Virus record (IMG/VR): IMGVR_UViG_3300032236_001251
Span: 1-45,098 of that record
Direction: 5' to 3' (one strand)
From: a virus
Length of the DNA: 45,098 nucleotides
Translations under genes and position numbers: made by a program
Part shown: in pieces, positions 26,594 to 33,724 of the stretch
How the letters are laid out: every line of letters begins with the position of its first letter
Numbering within the stretch: position 1 is the stretch's first letter
Notes under the pieces: model-generated
The model's database searches: none
What the model saw: only the letters and a program-made list of their open reading frames with translations
What the model was told of the DNA's origin: nothing

Positions 26594-26841
26594 TTAATAT
26601 CCTTAATTATATCTTCATCTGATCTATTTGGATCATTTTCGGTATATAGAGCTTTTATTGTTTTTTTATTTTCTGCTCTTTGAGCCATTTCTCCCATACC
26701 AATCATAAACATGACTGAAGGAATTAATAGATCTATTAATTTACCAGAAAAATATTTATGTCCCCACAAAATTAATGCTGATGTATATCCAGACACTCTG
26801 GCTGGATATCTTTTAAAGTATGTTGAGATCTTGTTCCACAT
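26590..26841 (-). CDS. small membrane protein (83 aa), holin candidate
   Basis: One or two membrane segments (VSGYTSALILWGHKYF and LIDLLIPSVMFMIGMGEM) between a basic N-terminus and a charged C-terminus (ENDPNRSDEDIIKDIK). Third holin-like candidate in the window and the closest to the endolysin (about 2 kb). Coupled to the Dps gene. Confidence 0.6.
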   Translation of the reverse strand: MWNKISTYFKRYPARVSGYTSALILWGHKYFSGKLIDLLIPSVMFMIGMGEMAQRAENKKTIKALYTENDPNRSDEDIIKDIK

Positions 26842-26856
26842 ACAATTAATTATACA

Positions 26857-26988
26857 TTATTTAGAGATCTTAGCGTAACCTGTTTTTTTCTTATTCATGG
26901 AACCAGGCTTTTTAAATCCCGACCCTTTAGGCATATTTGCAATACGAATTGCTAGTCTTGCTTCTACCTTTTTTTGCTTTTGAGTCAT
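26857..26988 (-). CDS. 43-aa basic protein
   Basis: ATG behind AAAGGAATA. MTQKQKKVEARLAIRIANMPKGSGFKKPGSMNKKKTGYAKISK is strongly basic with a G/K/P-rich tail, so nucleic acid or ribosome binding is likely. No family recognised. Confidence 0.6.
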   Translation of the reverse strand: MTQKQKKVEARLAIRIANMPKGSGFKKPGSMNKKKTGYAKISK

Positions 26989-27084
26989 ATTATTCCTTTG
27001 TTAGATGAGCAGTTTATTACGGGACATGCTCAGGTCCCCAATCTGCGACTTCCCGATGAAAGGATGCAGATTTATATTATATCA

Positions 27085-27519
27085 TTATTTTATTTTAATT
27101 GTTTTAGGCTTGGCTTCTTCAGGCACTTCCCGTTCAATTCTTACGGTTAGCAATCCATTATCAAGCGAAGCCGATTTAACAACCATATATTCGCCAAGCG
27201 TGAAGGTTTGTGTAAAATTACGTCCAGCAATTCCTTTGTGCAAGAAATCGCCTTCTTCTTCGTTATCACGATTACTTTTGATGATAAGAGTATCTTTATC
27301 TACTGTTACATCAAGATCTTCACGATCATATCCCGCTACTGCAAGTTCAACCAAGAAATTATCTTCGTCAACCTTTTTTACATTGTATGGGGGGAATGTG
27401 GATGTTATCTTCTTATTGTTTTCCCATCTTACAAATTGATCATTAAACCCTAAAAAGAACGGGTCATTAAAAATAGATTGAATTTGTTTGAATGGGTCTT
27501 TATATACTAGGTTTGTCAT
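27085..27519 (-). CDS. small heat-shock protein (Hsp20 family)
   Basis: 144 residues with the alpha-crystallin core: PPYNVKKVDEDNFLVELAVAGYDREDLDVTVDKDTLIIKS, then FLHKGIAGRNFTQTFTLGEYMVVKSASLDNGLLTVRIEREVPEE, with the conserved GLL/TV.I.RE.PE end. N-terminal NDPFFLGFNDQF is IbpA-like. Holds unfolded proteins; phage Hsp20s are common in aquatic phages and are thought to assist virion assembly. It has its own promoter inside the terminator hairpin upstream. Confidence 0.92.
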   Translation of the reverse strand: MTNLVYKDPFKQIQSIFNDPFFLGFNDQFVRWENNKKITSTFPPYNVKKVDEDNFLVELAVAGYDREDLDVTVDKDTLIIKSNRDNEEEGDFLHKGIAGRNFTQTFTLGEYMVVKSASLDNGLLTVRIEREVPEEAKPKTIKIK

Positions 27520-27579
27520 ACTTAGCTCCTTTTCAGCAAGTTAGTTAAATTCGGGATCCATTAGGCATCCTGTCTTTAT

Positions 27580-27608
27580 ATTATATAACAGAAAGCCAGA
27601 TCGTGCAA
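27580..27608 (-). promoter_or_regulatory. promoter TTGCAC-17-TATAAT
   Basis: Minus-strand TTGCAC (27603-27608), 17 bases, TATAAT (27580-27585). The -35 sits in the loop of the terminator hairpin at 27594-27626. Drives the Hsp20 gene. Confidence 0.7.
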
Positions 27609-27626
27609 GTTGCAGAGGATCTGGCT
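27594..27626 (-). terminator. terminator hairpin of the glycan operon
   Basis: AGCCAGATC and GATCTGGCT pair perfectly (9 bp) around a loop holding a second small hairpin GCAA-C-TTGC; followed on the minus strand by TTCTGTT. It lies 38 bases past the Fringe-like gene. Confidence 0.75.
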
Positions 27627-27663
27627 ACGCTACTATTAGTATATCATGAACTATATTTTTTTG

Positions 27664-28317
27664 TTAAAATTCTATTAAACTATAGTATTTCTTCATTTGA
27701 TCAGGTGAACAATGATGATATGTAAAATTTTTATTTACTTCTAAGCTAGTCATGATATCTTGTGATTGCTCGTAAGTATGAACTTGATTAAATCTTTCAT
27801 CAAATTTTATTAAAATTTTATTTCTAAATAGGATTTCGGATAAAGCAACATCTCCATAATTAGTTTCAGTATAATCATATTTTGTAATTTTTTTTATATT
27901 TTTTATTGATATTAAAATTCCTGCTCCGCCATAAACCATCCCTCTTTTTGGTAAAAGCGAAAACATTGGATGTGATCTGCCATAAACAAAATTTTCATCA
28001 AAACCATTTATTTCTTTTTTAAAATAAATTGCATTTAAAAATGTATCGTCATCAACAAATAAAACCCATTTATAATCTAAAGCGTTTTTATTTTTATAAA
28101 AAACTTTTCCTTCTTTTATATCTTTAAGTATTCTAGTTTGTTTTATTACGTTGCTGTCATAATTTGATTCTTTACAAACTTTATAAGTATTATTTTCAAC
28201 ATCTTCATGATCAGAATAGAATAAAGTGTCAATATCTTTGTACCATGTACTCGTAACACCTTCTCTTCTATGCGTAAATCTTTCTGTAGTCATTGACATT
28301 ACTAATATTTCATTCAT
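27664..28317 (-). CDS. Fringe/GT31-like glycosyltransferase (217 aa)
   Basis: The core KWVLFVDDDTFLN places the DxD-type metal motif at residues 89-91; GMVYGGAGILIS and YGDVALSEILFRN follow in the order and spacing of Fringe-like beta-1,3-glycosyltransferases (D.D.Y, YGGAG, DD...G). The N-terminal TTERFTHRREGVTSTWYKDID matches the R...I..TW start. Such enzymes are best known from eukaryotes. Overlaps the UDP-galactopyranose mutase gene by 8 bases, so it may use UDP-Galf or a related donor. Confidence 0.75.
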   Translation of the reverse strand: MNEILVMSMTTERFTHRREGVTSTWYKDIDTLFYSDHEDVENNTYKVCKESNYDSNVIKQTRILKDIKEGKVFYKNKNALDYKWVLFVDDDTFLNAIYFKKEINGFDENFVYGRSHPMFSLLPKRGMVYGGAGILISIKNIKKITKYDYTETNYGDVALSEILFRNKILIKFDERFNQVHTYEQSQDIMTSLEVNKNFTYHHCSPDQMKKYYSLIEF

Positions 28318-29407
28318 AAAGTTTCCTAAAAGTTGATAACGCTGATGCTATTGCCATATGCATATCCAAATATTGATAACTTCCCAACCTACCGCCAAAA
28401 ATTACATTTTTTTCTTTATCAATTAAGTACCTGTATTTTTTTAATATATCCTTATCTTTTTCTGAATTAATTGGATAATAAGGATCATCATTTCTATCAG
28501 CAAACCTAGAATATTCTTTAGCAATTATAGTACCATTATACTCTTTTTCTGAAACAAAATGCTTAAATTCATGAATTCTTGTATATAAGTTTTTTATGTT
28601 TGAATAATTAATAACTGATGTTCCTTGATAATCATTTATTTTATGATATTCAAATTCAAAATCTAAAGTTCTCCAACTAAGATCTCCTTCACAATAATTA
28701 AAATATTTATCAATTGGACCTGTATAAAATATTTTTGAATTTTTAAAATTATCTTTTACATCAAAAAAATCTACATTTAATTCAATTTTTATATTTGAAT
28801 TATCAATCATTTTTTCTGCCCAGATGCCGTAACCATTTAATGGAATACCTTGATATTTATCATCAAAATAATTTATATTAAAATCATATCTTACAGGAAG
28901 CCTAGATATAGTTTCTGGCGGAAGCAATCTTGGATCTGTTTGCCATTGTTTTTCTGTATATCCTTTAATAAAAGCTTCATACAAATCTTTACCTATAAGT
29001 GATATTGCTTTATCTTCTAAATTTTCTGGTGTAATTTGAGATTGAAAATTTAATATCATTTTTTTAGCTTCATCTGGAGACATTTGTTTTTCAAAAAATA
29101 AAGACATTGTAGCCAAATTTATAGGCATTGGGTATATTTTATTATTATAATTAGTCCATACCGTATGTTTATAATTATTAAATTTGGTAAACTTATTGCA
29201 ATATTTCCAGACTTTTTCATTTGAAGTATGAAAGATATGAGATCCATATTTATGTATTTCTACATTTGTTTTTTTATCAAGATAAGAATAAGCATTTCCC
29301 GCTATATGATCTCTTTTATCTATAATTAATACTTTTTTGCCTACTGATGCCAATCTTTCAGCAATTGTAAGGCCGTAAAATCCCGCCCCAACAACTAAAT
29401 ACTCCAT
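28310..29407 (-). CDS. glf: UDP-galactopyranose mutase
   Basis: 365 residues, full family length. N-terminal FAD motif VVGAGFYGLTIAERLA (5-20) and IDKRDHIAGNAYS, then IHKYGSHIFHTSNEKVWKY with the UDP/flavin-contact histidine region, KGYTEKQW near residue 150, RLPVRYDFNINYFDDKYQGIPLNGYG and C-terminal FGGRLGSYQYLDMHMAI. Converts UDP-galactopyranose to UDP-galactofuranose, a building block of actinobacterial arabinogalactan and many surface glycans. With its neighbour it could make a furanose decoration for the fibres or alter the wall. Confidence 0.95.
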   Translation of the reverse strand: MEYLVVGAGFYGLTIAERLASVGKKVLIIDKRDHIAGNAYSYLDKKTNVEIHKYGSHIFHTSNEKVWKYCNKFTKFNNYKHTVWTNYNNKIYPMPINLATMSLFFEKQMSPDEAKKMILNFQSQITPENLEDKAISLIGKDLYEAFIKGYTEKQWQTDPRLLPPETISRLPVRYDFNINYFDDKYQGIPLNGYGIWAEKMIDNSNIKIELNVDFFDVKDNFKNSKIFYTGPIDKYFNYCEGDLSWRTLDFEFEYHKINDYQGTSVINYSNIKNLYTRIHEFKHFVSEKEYNGTIIAKEYSRFADRNDDPYYPINSEKDKDILKKYRYLIDKEKNVIFGGRLGSYQYLDMHMAIASALSTFRKLYE

Positions 29408-29410
29408 AAA

Positions 29411-30346
29411 TTAATTCTTTGCTGCTACGCTTACTGACCAATTTACGTCAGTTACTGTTGTTAAAGACCAATTTACTGCATCTGTAGATGTAGCAATATA
29501 GTTTTTATCATTTGAAGATAATGGGTTGTAACCAGTAATTACAAACTTTCCATTAAAGAATGTGGAAGAGTTCCAAGTCACATTTGCTGGAAGCGTTGTT
29601 TGATTCCATGTTGTTCCGCCGTCAGTTGAATATACTCCATTATTTGAATTTGTTATTGGGCAAAAATATATTCCATTTCCATAAGAAGATCTAATCCATG
29701 CTCCAGATATGGGCAAAGAATTATTTGTCCAAGTAGATCCGTCCGTAGAAGTTTTAGCTATATTTCCATTATTTGTAAAAGCTACAAATTTATTTCCATA
29801 AACAAGTGAAAGATAAGAGTACGTATCGTTAGTAGTTCTTCTTACCCATGTAGCACCGTCTGTTGAAGTATGTGCTGCTCTTGAACTAGAGGCACCCATC
29901 TCTACAAAAGTTCCATTTCCATACTCTATTACATATCCGCCAATATATCCTGCTGATGCTGTTCCTGCCGTCCATGTAGATCCGTCTGTTGAGTATGCAG
30001 TTCTTCCACTTGTTGATCCAGATGATGCGACATACCTTCCATTACCATAAGTAATATCTTTCCAGTTTGCTGAAATTCCCAGAGATCCATTTGTCCAATT
30101 TATGCCATCTGTTGAAATGTTATATGTTCCACTTGAATTCATGGTAATAAAATTATTGTTTAAATATTTTATAACTGTTGCTGTTACTGGAAGAGTTCCT
30201 TTTGTCCAATTAACTGCGTCATGAGAATATGCAAAAGTAGTTCCATAAGCAGAAACTAGTGTTCCTGTTGGTGTATTTTGAGTAGCAGTATTCAAAAATG
30301 ATCCTAAGCCTGCTATGCTTCCCGCACCCTGAATTGATATTGTCAT
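29411..30346 (-). CDS. BNR-type repeat protein, probable fibre (311 aa)
   Basis: ATG behind AAGGAGATAAA. Seven or more repeats of about 40 residues, each with a STDG..W or SHDAVNW motif (NISTDGINW, AYSTDGSTW, TSTDGATW, TSTDGSTW, YSTDGGTTW, TSTDAVNW), as in sialidase-like beta-propellers. Fits a sugar-binding propeller in a tail fibre or receptor-binding protein. No catalytic residues identified. Gene order with the collagen-like proteins supports a fibre role. Confidence 0.75.
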   Translation of the reverse strand: MTISIQGAGSIAGLGSFLNTATQNTPTGTLVSAYGTTFAYSHDAVNWTKGTLPVTATVIKYLNNNFITMNSSGTYNISTDGINWTNGSLGISANWKDITYGNGRYVASSGSTSGRTAYSTDGSTWTAGTASAGYIGGYVIEYGNGTFVEMGASSSRAAHTSTDGATWVRRTTNDTYSYLSLVYGNKFVAFTNNGNIAKTSTDGSTWTNNSLPISGAWIRSSYGNGIYFCPITNSNNGVYSTDGGTTWNQTTLPANVTWNSSTFFNGKFVITGYNPLSSNDKNYIATSTDAVNWSLTTVTDVNWSVSVAAKN

Positions 30347-30355
30347 TTTATCTCC

Positions 30356-31300
30356 TTAAGAATTACTTTTTCCATGCTTGCTTGATGAATTTCCATAGCC
30401 TACTGATGGTTCCCCGTCATGTTGTGGCGGGCTGTTGTAGGTTGGAACCATTGGTTCCCCTTTTACTGATCTGTGAACAAATGGAGAAAATGCTCCTGTC
30501 CAAAAATTCATTTCATCGTCGCCATCATCTTGAGGTCCTTGTTGTAAAGTTCCCGCAACAGTATCTGGATCTGCAGTATGCATTGCCTTATTAATTTGAG
30601 GTTCGTTTACTGCAATTGCTTTCATGGCTTCTTCTGCATGCTCTTTAGTTGTATAACAACCAATTACTTGTCCAGTCCCCGCTTTTGTAATGGCATATCC
30701 ACCTTGACAGTCTGGAACATTGTACTCAAGCTTAAATCCTACGCCACCATCAATGCGTCCTGCGCCTGCAGATTCTTTTTCAATTTTGTTTTCTTTATTT
30801 ACAATAGCACGAGACCAAGCATAACCTGCGTCTCCACCCCAAGCATTCCACATAATCTTTCCATGTGATGGCTTGTCCCAATCTTTACCCTTTTTATCAA
30901 CCTCATGGCGTGAAAAGAAAGAATACATACGCTTTACTGTATCAAGCGACATAGATCTTCCAGCTACAATATCACTTGCACGACCCCAGCCTACAGGAGT
31001 TCCTGCACCAGTTGCCATACCAGCATCTTTCCACTTCAATGCACGACGTGCTGCGGCTTTCATGCCTGCATTTGGTTGGTATCCGCCATCAGCTTTTTTG
31101 ACGGGAATACAATTTGGCACAGTCCTGCCACCTTGCTCTTTAGTTCCTGCATATTGATAACCGTCCCAACATGGGCCTTGGCCTTTATTAATACAAGAAG
31201 TACATTTTTCTGTATCAGAAATATAATGATGATCATTACCTAAATCATCGCATCCGCATGTCATACACTTTTTAGTTTCTTCTGTTTGCTTATTTTCCAT
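30356..31300 (-). CDS. virion-type protein with zinc ribbon and GAFSP tag (314 aa)
   Basis: N-terminal zinc ribbon (CMTCGCDD...CTSC, residues 13-36). Residues 70-170 carry a motif I recall from phage capsid/prohead-associated proteins: GRASDIVAGRSMSLDTVKRMYSFFSRHEVDKKGK..DKPS.GKI.WN.WGGDAGYAWSR. Then PDCQGGYAITKAGTGQVIGCYTTKEHAEEAMKAI resembles a small DUF-type repeat. The C-terminal part has NFWTGAFSPF, nearly identical to the end of the 22656-23489 product. Probably a structural protein. Confidence 0.7.
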   Translation of the reverse strand: MENKQTEETKKCMTCGCDDLGNDHHYISDTEKCTSCINKGQGPCWDGYQYAGTKEQGGRTVPNCIPVKKADGGYQPNAGMKAAARRALKWKDAGMATGAGTPVGWGRASDIVAGRSMSLDTVKRMYSFFSRHEVDKKGKDWDKPSHGKIMWNAWGGDAGYAWSRAIVNKENKIEKESAGAGRIDGGVGFKLEYNVPDCQGGYAITKAGTGQVIGCYTTKEHAEEAMKAIAVNEPQINKAMHTADPDTVAGTLQQGPQDDGDDEMNFWTGAFSPFVHRSVKGEPMVPTYNSPPQHDGEPSVGYGNSSSKHGKSNS

Positions 31301-32277
31301 TACCAGTTGTCTCCTGCATGATAATCAATCTTTTTCCAAATTGGTGTTGAATTATTTACATAATCTCTTATGCATACATATAAGAAGGAAGAGTCATGTG
31401 CGATCATGCCTTCAACATCCCCAGATACTCCGTAAGAGTGTGCTGGGACAGAAGATTTCACAATTACAGATTTAATATCGCTATTGTATGAAATTTCACC
31501 TGTTGAAGTGTTATAAGATAATGGCTTTATTCCAGCAGATTGGGCTCTATAACCTATACCATTTATATAAGTTTTACCACCATCTTGGTAGATACCATTA
31601 GATCCCCCACCAAAATAAATCTTACCTACGCCATTTTCCTCAACTATACGTAAAACCACATTATCATTACCATCATGCAATTCAATATTATTTGTTACAA
31701 TTGCAGGTAATTGTGCTTGTGCAACACCATTGATAAGAAATACACTATTATCAATTGTTATTGCTGCTTGTTCTCCTGTTGTAGCATCTGTAATATAGAT
31801 AGTACCTTCACCAATTGAAATAGATTTCCATCTATGTTCAAGATTTCCAAGAGCATAAGCATTGTCGGAAGCTGGGATAAGGTCTGTACCTATTACAGTT
31901 TTACCAGATCCATCTGTACCAATATTTTGTACCATCCCAGTTCCAAAGGATATGTAGCCTTTTGATGAGTCTTCAACACCTCTGACTGAAAGTGTGTTTT
32001 CAATATTAACATCACCTAGCCAAGTATCATCACCAACTTTTACATTGGTTCCATTTCCATTATTTGTTACATAAATCTTATCAAATGAAGGAGAATCAGA
32101 TGTTCCTAAATTTTGTGGAAGTGTAGCATCTGTTCCTTTAGCGCCTGTTGGGCCAGTAACTGATGGACCTGTTGGACCTTGTGGGCCTGTTGACCCAGTT
32201 GCACCTACTGCACCTGCTGGACCCTGAATTCCTGGGGTTCCCGAAGCACCCGTTCTTGTATAATAAATTTCTGGCAT
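31300..32277 (-). CDS. collagen-like tail fibre protein (325 aa)
   Basis: Residues 10-50 contain Gly-X-Y triplets (GTPGIQGPAGAVGATGSTGPQGPTGP), followed by strand-rich repeats (FDKIYVTNNGNGTNVKVGDDTWLGDVNIENTLSVRG, IELHDGNDNVVLRIVEENG), and IKPLSYNTSTGEISYNSDIKS, typical of phage tail fibres with chaperone or head domains. Start overlaps the preceding gene's stop (TAATG). Confidence 0.8.
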   Translation of the reverse strand: MPEIYYTRTGASGTPGIQGPAGAVGATGSTGPQGPTGPSVTGPTGAKGTDATLPQNLGTSDSPSFDKIYVTNNGNGTNVKVGDDTWLGDVNIENTLSVRGVEDSSKGYISFGTGMVQNIGTDGSGKTVIGTDLIPASDNAYALGNLEHRWKSISIGEGTIYITDATTGEQAAITIDNSVFLINGVAQAQLPAIVTNNIELHDGNDNVVLRIVEENGVGKIYFGGGSNGIYQDGGKTYINGIGYRAQSAGIKPLSYNTSTGEISYNSDIKSVIVKSSVPAHSYGVSGDVEGMIAHDSSFLYVCIRDYVNNSTPIWKKIDYHAGDNW

Positions 32278-32564
32278 TAGAGGGTAATCCTAATAACTCC
32301 GACTTGAGTTGTTCCTGTATCCGTAACGGCATACAATTCACTATCCCAACTAAGTTCTTGAACCGTAAAAGTATCGCCTGGATCAATTCTATATCCATAA
32401 GAACTTGTTGATACAGAAGAATCTCCTATAAAAACAAAATGTGTTGCATGTAAATTTTGTACTGAAATAGTAATTCCTTTTGCATATGGCTCTTCACTAC
32501 CAGCTGCTAATGTTAAAAGATGTGCGGTTTGATTAAGTGTTACTAAAGAGTGCGATAAAGCCAT
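32277..32564 (-). CDS. small beta-rich virion-type protein (95 aa)
   Basis: ATG at 32564, stop overlapping the fibre gene start. HSLVTLNQTAHLLTLAAGSEEPYAKGITISVQNLHATHFVFIGDSSVSTSSYGYRIDPGDTFTVQELSWDSELYAVTDTGTTQVGVIRI follows the pattern of small jelly-roll/fibre-head or capsid decoration proteins (ATG..VYLGG..V....G..L.PG....). I am fairly sure of a structural role, less of the exact part. Confidence 0.7.
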   Translation of the reverse strand: MALSHSLVTLNQTAHLLTLAAGSEEPYAKGITISVQNLHATHFVFIGDSSVSTSSYGYRIDPGDTFTVQELSWDSELYAVTDTGTTQVGVIRITL

Positions 32565-32614
32565 TTAAATCTCCAATGTAAAGCATATTTTATAAAATAA
32601 TTATATCATCAAAG

Positions 32615-32704
32615 CGGAAGAAATAGGATTTGAACCTATGGTAAGAATATAATTCCTACGACGGATTAGCAATCCGCTGCCTTAAACCACTCAGCCATTC
32701 TTCC
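32615..32704 (-). tRNA. tRNA-Ser (GCU)
   Basis: Long variable arm of class II. Acceptor GGAAGAA/TTCTTCC perfect, anticodon stem GCGGA/TCCGT, loop TTGCTAA with anticodon GCT, T-arm ATAGG TTCAAAT CCTAT, discriminator G. Confidence 0.93.
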
Positions 32705-32708
32705 TTGG

Positions 32709-32779
32709 AGCGGATGACCAGAATTGAACTGGCACTATCTGCTTGGAAGGCAGAGGCACTACCATTATGCAACATCCGC
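32709..32779 (-). tRNA. tRNA-Gly (UCC)
   Basis: Acceptor GCGGATG/CATCCGC perfect, anticodon stem TCTGC/GCAGA, loop CTTCCAA with anticodon TCC, T-arm CCAG TTCAATT CTGG, discriminator T as usual for tRNA-Gly. Four bases separate it from tRNA-Ser. Confidence 0.93.
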
Positions 32780-32897
32780 AAGGGGCTATATACGTATTCC
32801 AGCACCGAATGACGCTGCCCTATCTCACCATAACTTTTACGCTACGGGATATGTATATGTAACTATAACATCCTAAGAAAGTGACGTATATAGCCTT
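32780..32897 (-). ncRNA. 118-nt structured element filling the gap between tRNA-Gly and tRNA-Thr
   Basis: Its ends pair: minus-strand AAGGCTATATACGT with ACGTATATAGCC-CCTT, giving 14 bp with a 2-base bulge. Internal GGATGT/ACATATCC can form another stem. It fills the space between the tRNA 5' end at 32779 and the tRNA 3' end at 32899 almost to the base, so tRNA processing would release it. It has no T-loop GTTCAA, no anticodon arm and no long reading frame. It may be a small RNA comparable in setting to T4 RNAs C and D, or a rearranged tRNA relic. Confidence 0.55.
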
Positions 32898-32898
32898 G

Positions 32899-32970
32899 AG
32901 CCTCCAGTCAGGATTGAACTGACGACCTTCCGCTTACAAGGCGGATGCTCTACCACTGAGCTAAAGAGGC
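32899..32970 (-). tRNA. tRNA-Thr (UGU)
   Basis: Acceptor GCCTCTT/TGGAGGC (one T-G and a T-T at the base), anticodon stem TCCGC/GCGGA, loop CTTGTAA with anticodon TGT, T-arm GTCAG TTCAATC CTGAC. The T-T mismatch at the bottom of the acceptor stem is unusual but the rest is complete. Confidence 0.9.
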
Positions 32971-32971
32971 G

Positions 32972-33045
32972 TAGAGTGGGTAGGACTTGAACCTACGATA
33001 GCCGAATTATGAGTTCGGGGCTTTGACCAACTAAGCTACCACTCC
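32972..33045 (-). tRNA. tRNA-Met (CAU), elongator or Ile2 type
   Basis: Acceptor GGAGTGG/CCACTCT (a G-T at the end), anticodon stem CCGAA/TTCGG, loop CTCATAA with anticodon CAT, T-arm GTAGG TTCAAGT CCTAC, discriminator A. The acceptor top is paired, so it is not a classic initiator. Elongator Met and lysidine-modified Ile2 cannot be told apart by eye. Confidence 0.9.
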
Positions 33046-33052
33046 GTGATAT

Positions 33053-33295
33053 TTAGTTTTCAGAACCTATAAGTTTATTTTGAATTAACTTTTCTCTTTC
33101 ATCAACAATTTCATATGCAAATTTAATTAATGCAGCTTCATTTTGAGCAAAATGATGTCCACAAAACATTAAATCTCCAGAAACACCTTTTACTAAAACA
33201 TATGCCTGAGCATTACATTGATCACATCTATCAATAACATTTAATTGATATTCTTTTTCTTGTGACTCTTCTGTTTTTTCCGCCATCATATTCAT
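33053..33295 (-). CDS. DUF7455-type zinc protein (80 aa)
   Basis: The ATG at 33295 follows GAAAGAG; the longer open frame runs into tRNA-Asn. IDRCDQCNAQAYVLVKGVSGDLMFCGHHFAQNEAALIKFAYEIVDE matches the actinobacterial DUF7455 pattern (DRCD.CGA.AYV.......L.FC.HH...), a small zinc-binding domain restricted, as I recall, to actinobacteria and their phages. Lies between tRNA-Asn and tRNA-Met, as part of the tRNA operon. Role unknown. Confidence 0.82.
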   Translation of the reverse strand: MNMMAEKTEESQEKEYQLNVIDRCDQCNAQAYVLVKGVSGDLMFCGHHFAQNEAALIKFAYEIVDEREKLIQNKLIGSEN

Positions 33296-33330
33296 AATTA
33301 TACTCTTTCTAATAGAAGGTTTGTAATTGG

Positions 33331-33402
33331 CTGGTCTGGTAAGACTCGAACTTACAACATCCCGATTAACAGTCGGGTGCTCTGCCATTGAGCTACAGAC
33401 CA
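33331..33402 (-). tRNA. tRNA-Asn (GUU)
   Basis: Acceptor TGGTCTG/CAGACCA perfect, anticodon stem CCCGA/TCGGG, loop CTGTTAA with anticodon GTT, T-arm GTAAG TTCGAGT CTTAC, discriminator G. First tRNA of the leftward tRNA run, six bases after the 95-residue gene. Confidence 0.93.
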
Positions 33403-33408
33403 ATTACC

Positions 33409-33696
33409 TTATTCTACTTTACCAAATGGGTTATTGTCAATCATCTTAAGAAGATCTTCTGGATTATTAATCATTCTTCTTTGTGCTTCAAACTTACCCA
33501 ATTGAACCATCTCATCTGCAAGTGTATGCATCATGTCTAAAAGACCTTGTGCATATCTTTTATCTTTTGGGCCAACGCCTTTTACTTCTTTATTCATGTT
33601 TACTGCTGATTGTGTAAAATATTCACATAGGGCAGTTAATGAAATATAGATGTCATCTTCATCTTCAATTGTCTTAATTGTTCCGTTTGCTAACAT
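33409..33696 (-). CDS. hypothetical protein (95 aa)
   Basis: ATG behind AAGGAGA. Helical, MLANGTIKTIEDEDDIYISLTALCEYFTQSAVNMNKEVKGVGPKDKRYAQGLLDMMHTLADEMVQLGKFEAQRRM. Located between terminase and tRNA-Asn. No family recognised. Confidence 0.65.
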   Translation of the reverse strand: MLANGTIKTIEDEDDIYISLTALCEYFTQSAVNMNKEVKGVGPKDKRYAQGLLDMMHTLADEMVQLGKFEAQRRMINNPEDLLKMIDNNPFGKVE

Positions 33697-33724
33697 ATAT
33701 CTCCTTTAATAGGTTTGTAGTCTA

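Noticed and set aside
26989-27084. 96-base gap between the basic 43-residue gene and hsp20
   Set aside because: No stem with U-run, tRNA or start signal could be seen; nothing is claimed there.
27005-27453. 144- and 81-residue plus-strand frames opposite hsp20
   Set aside because: The minus strand carries a textbook Hsp20 with promoter and start signal; the opposite frames have no ribosome-binding site.
32780-32897. Gap element considered as an additional tRNA
   Set aside because: No T-loop GTTCAA-type sequence, no anticodon stem of the right spacing and an acceptor-like stem of 14 bp rather than 7.
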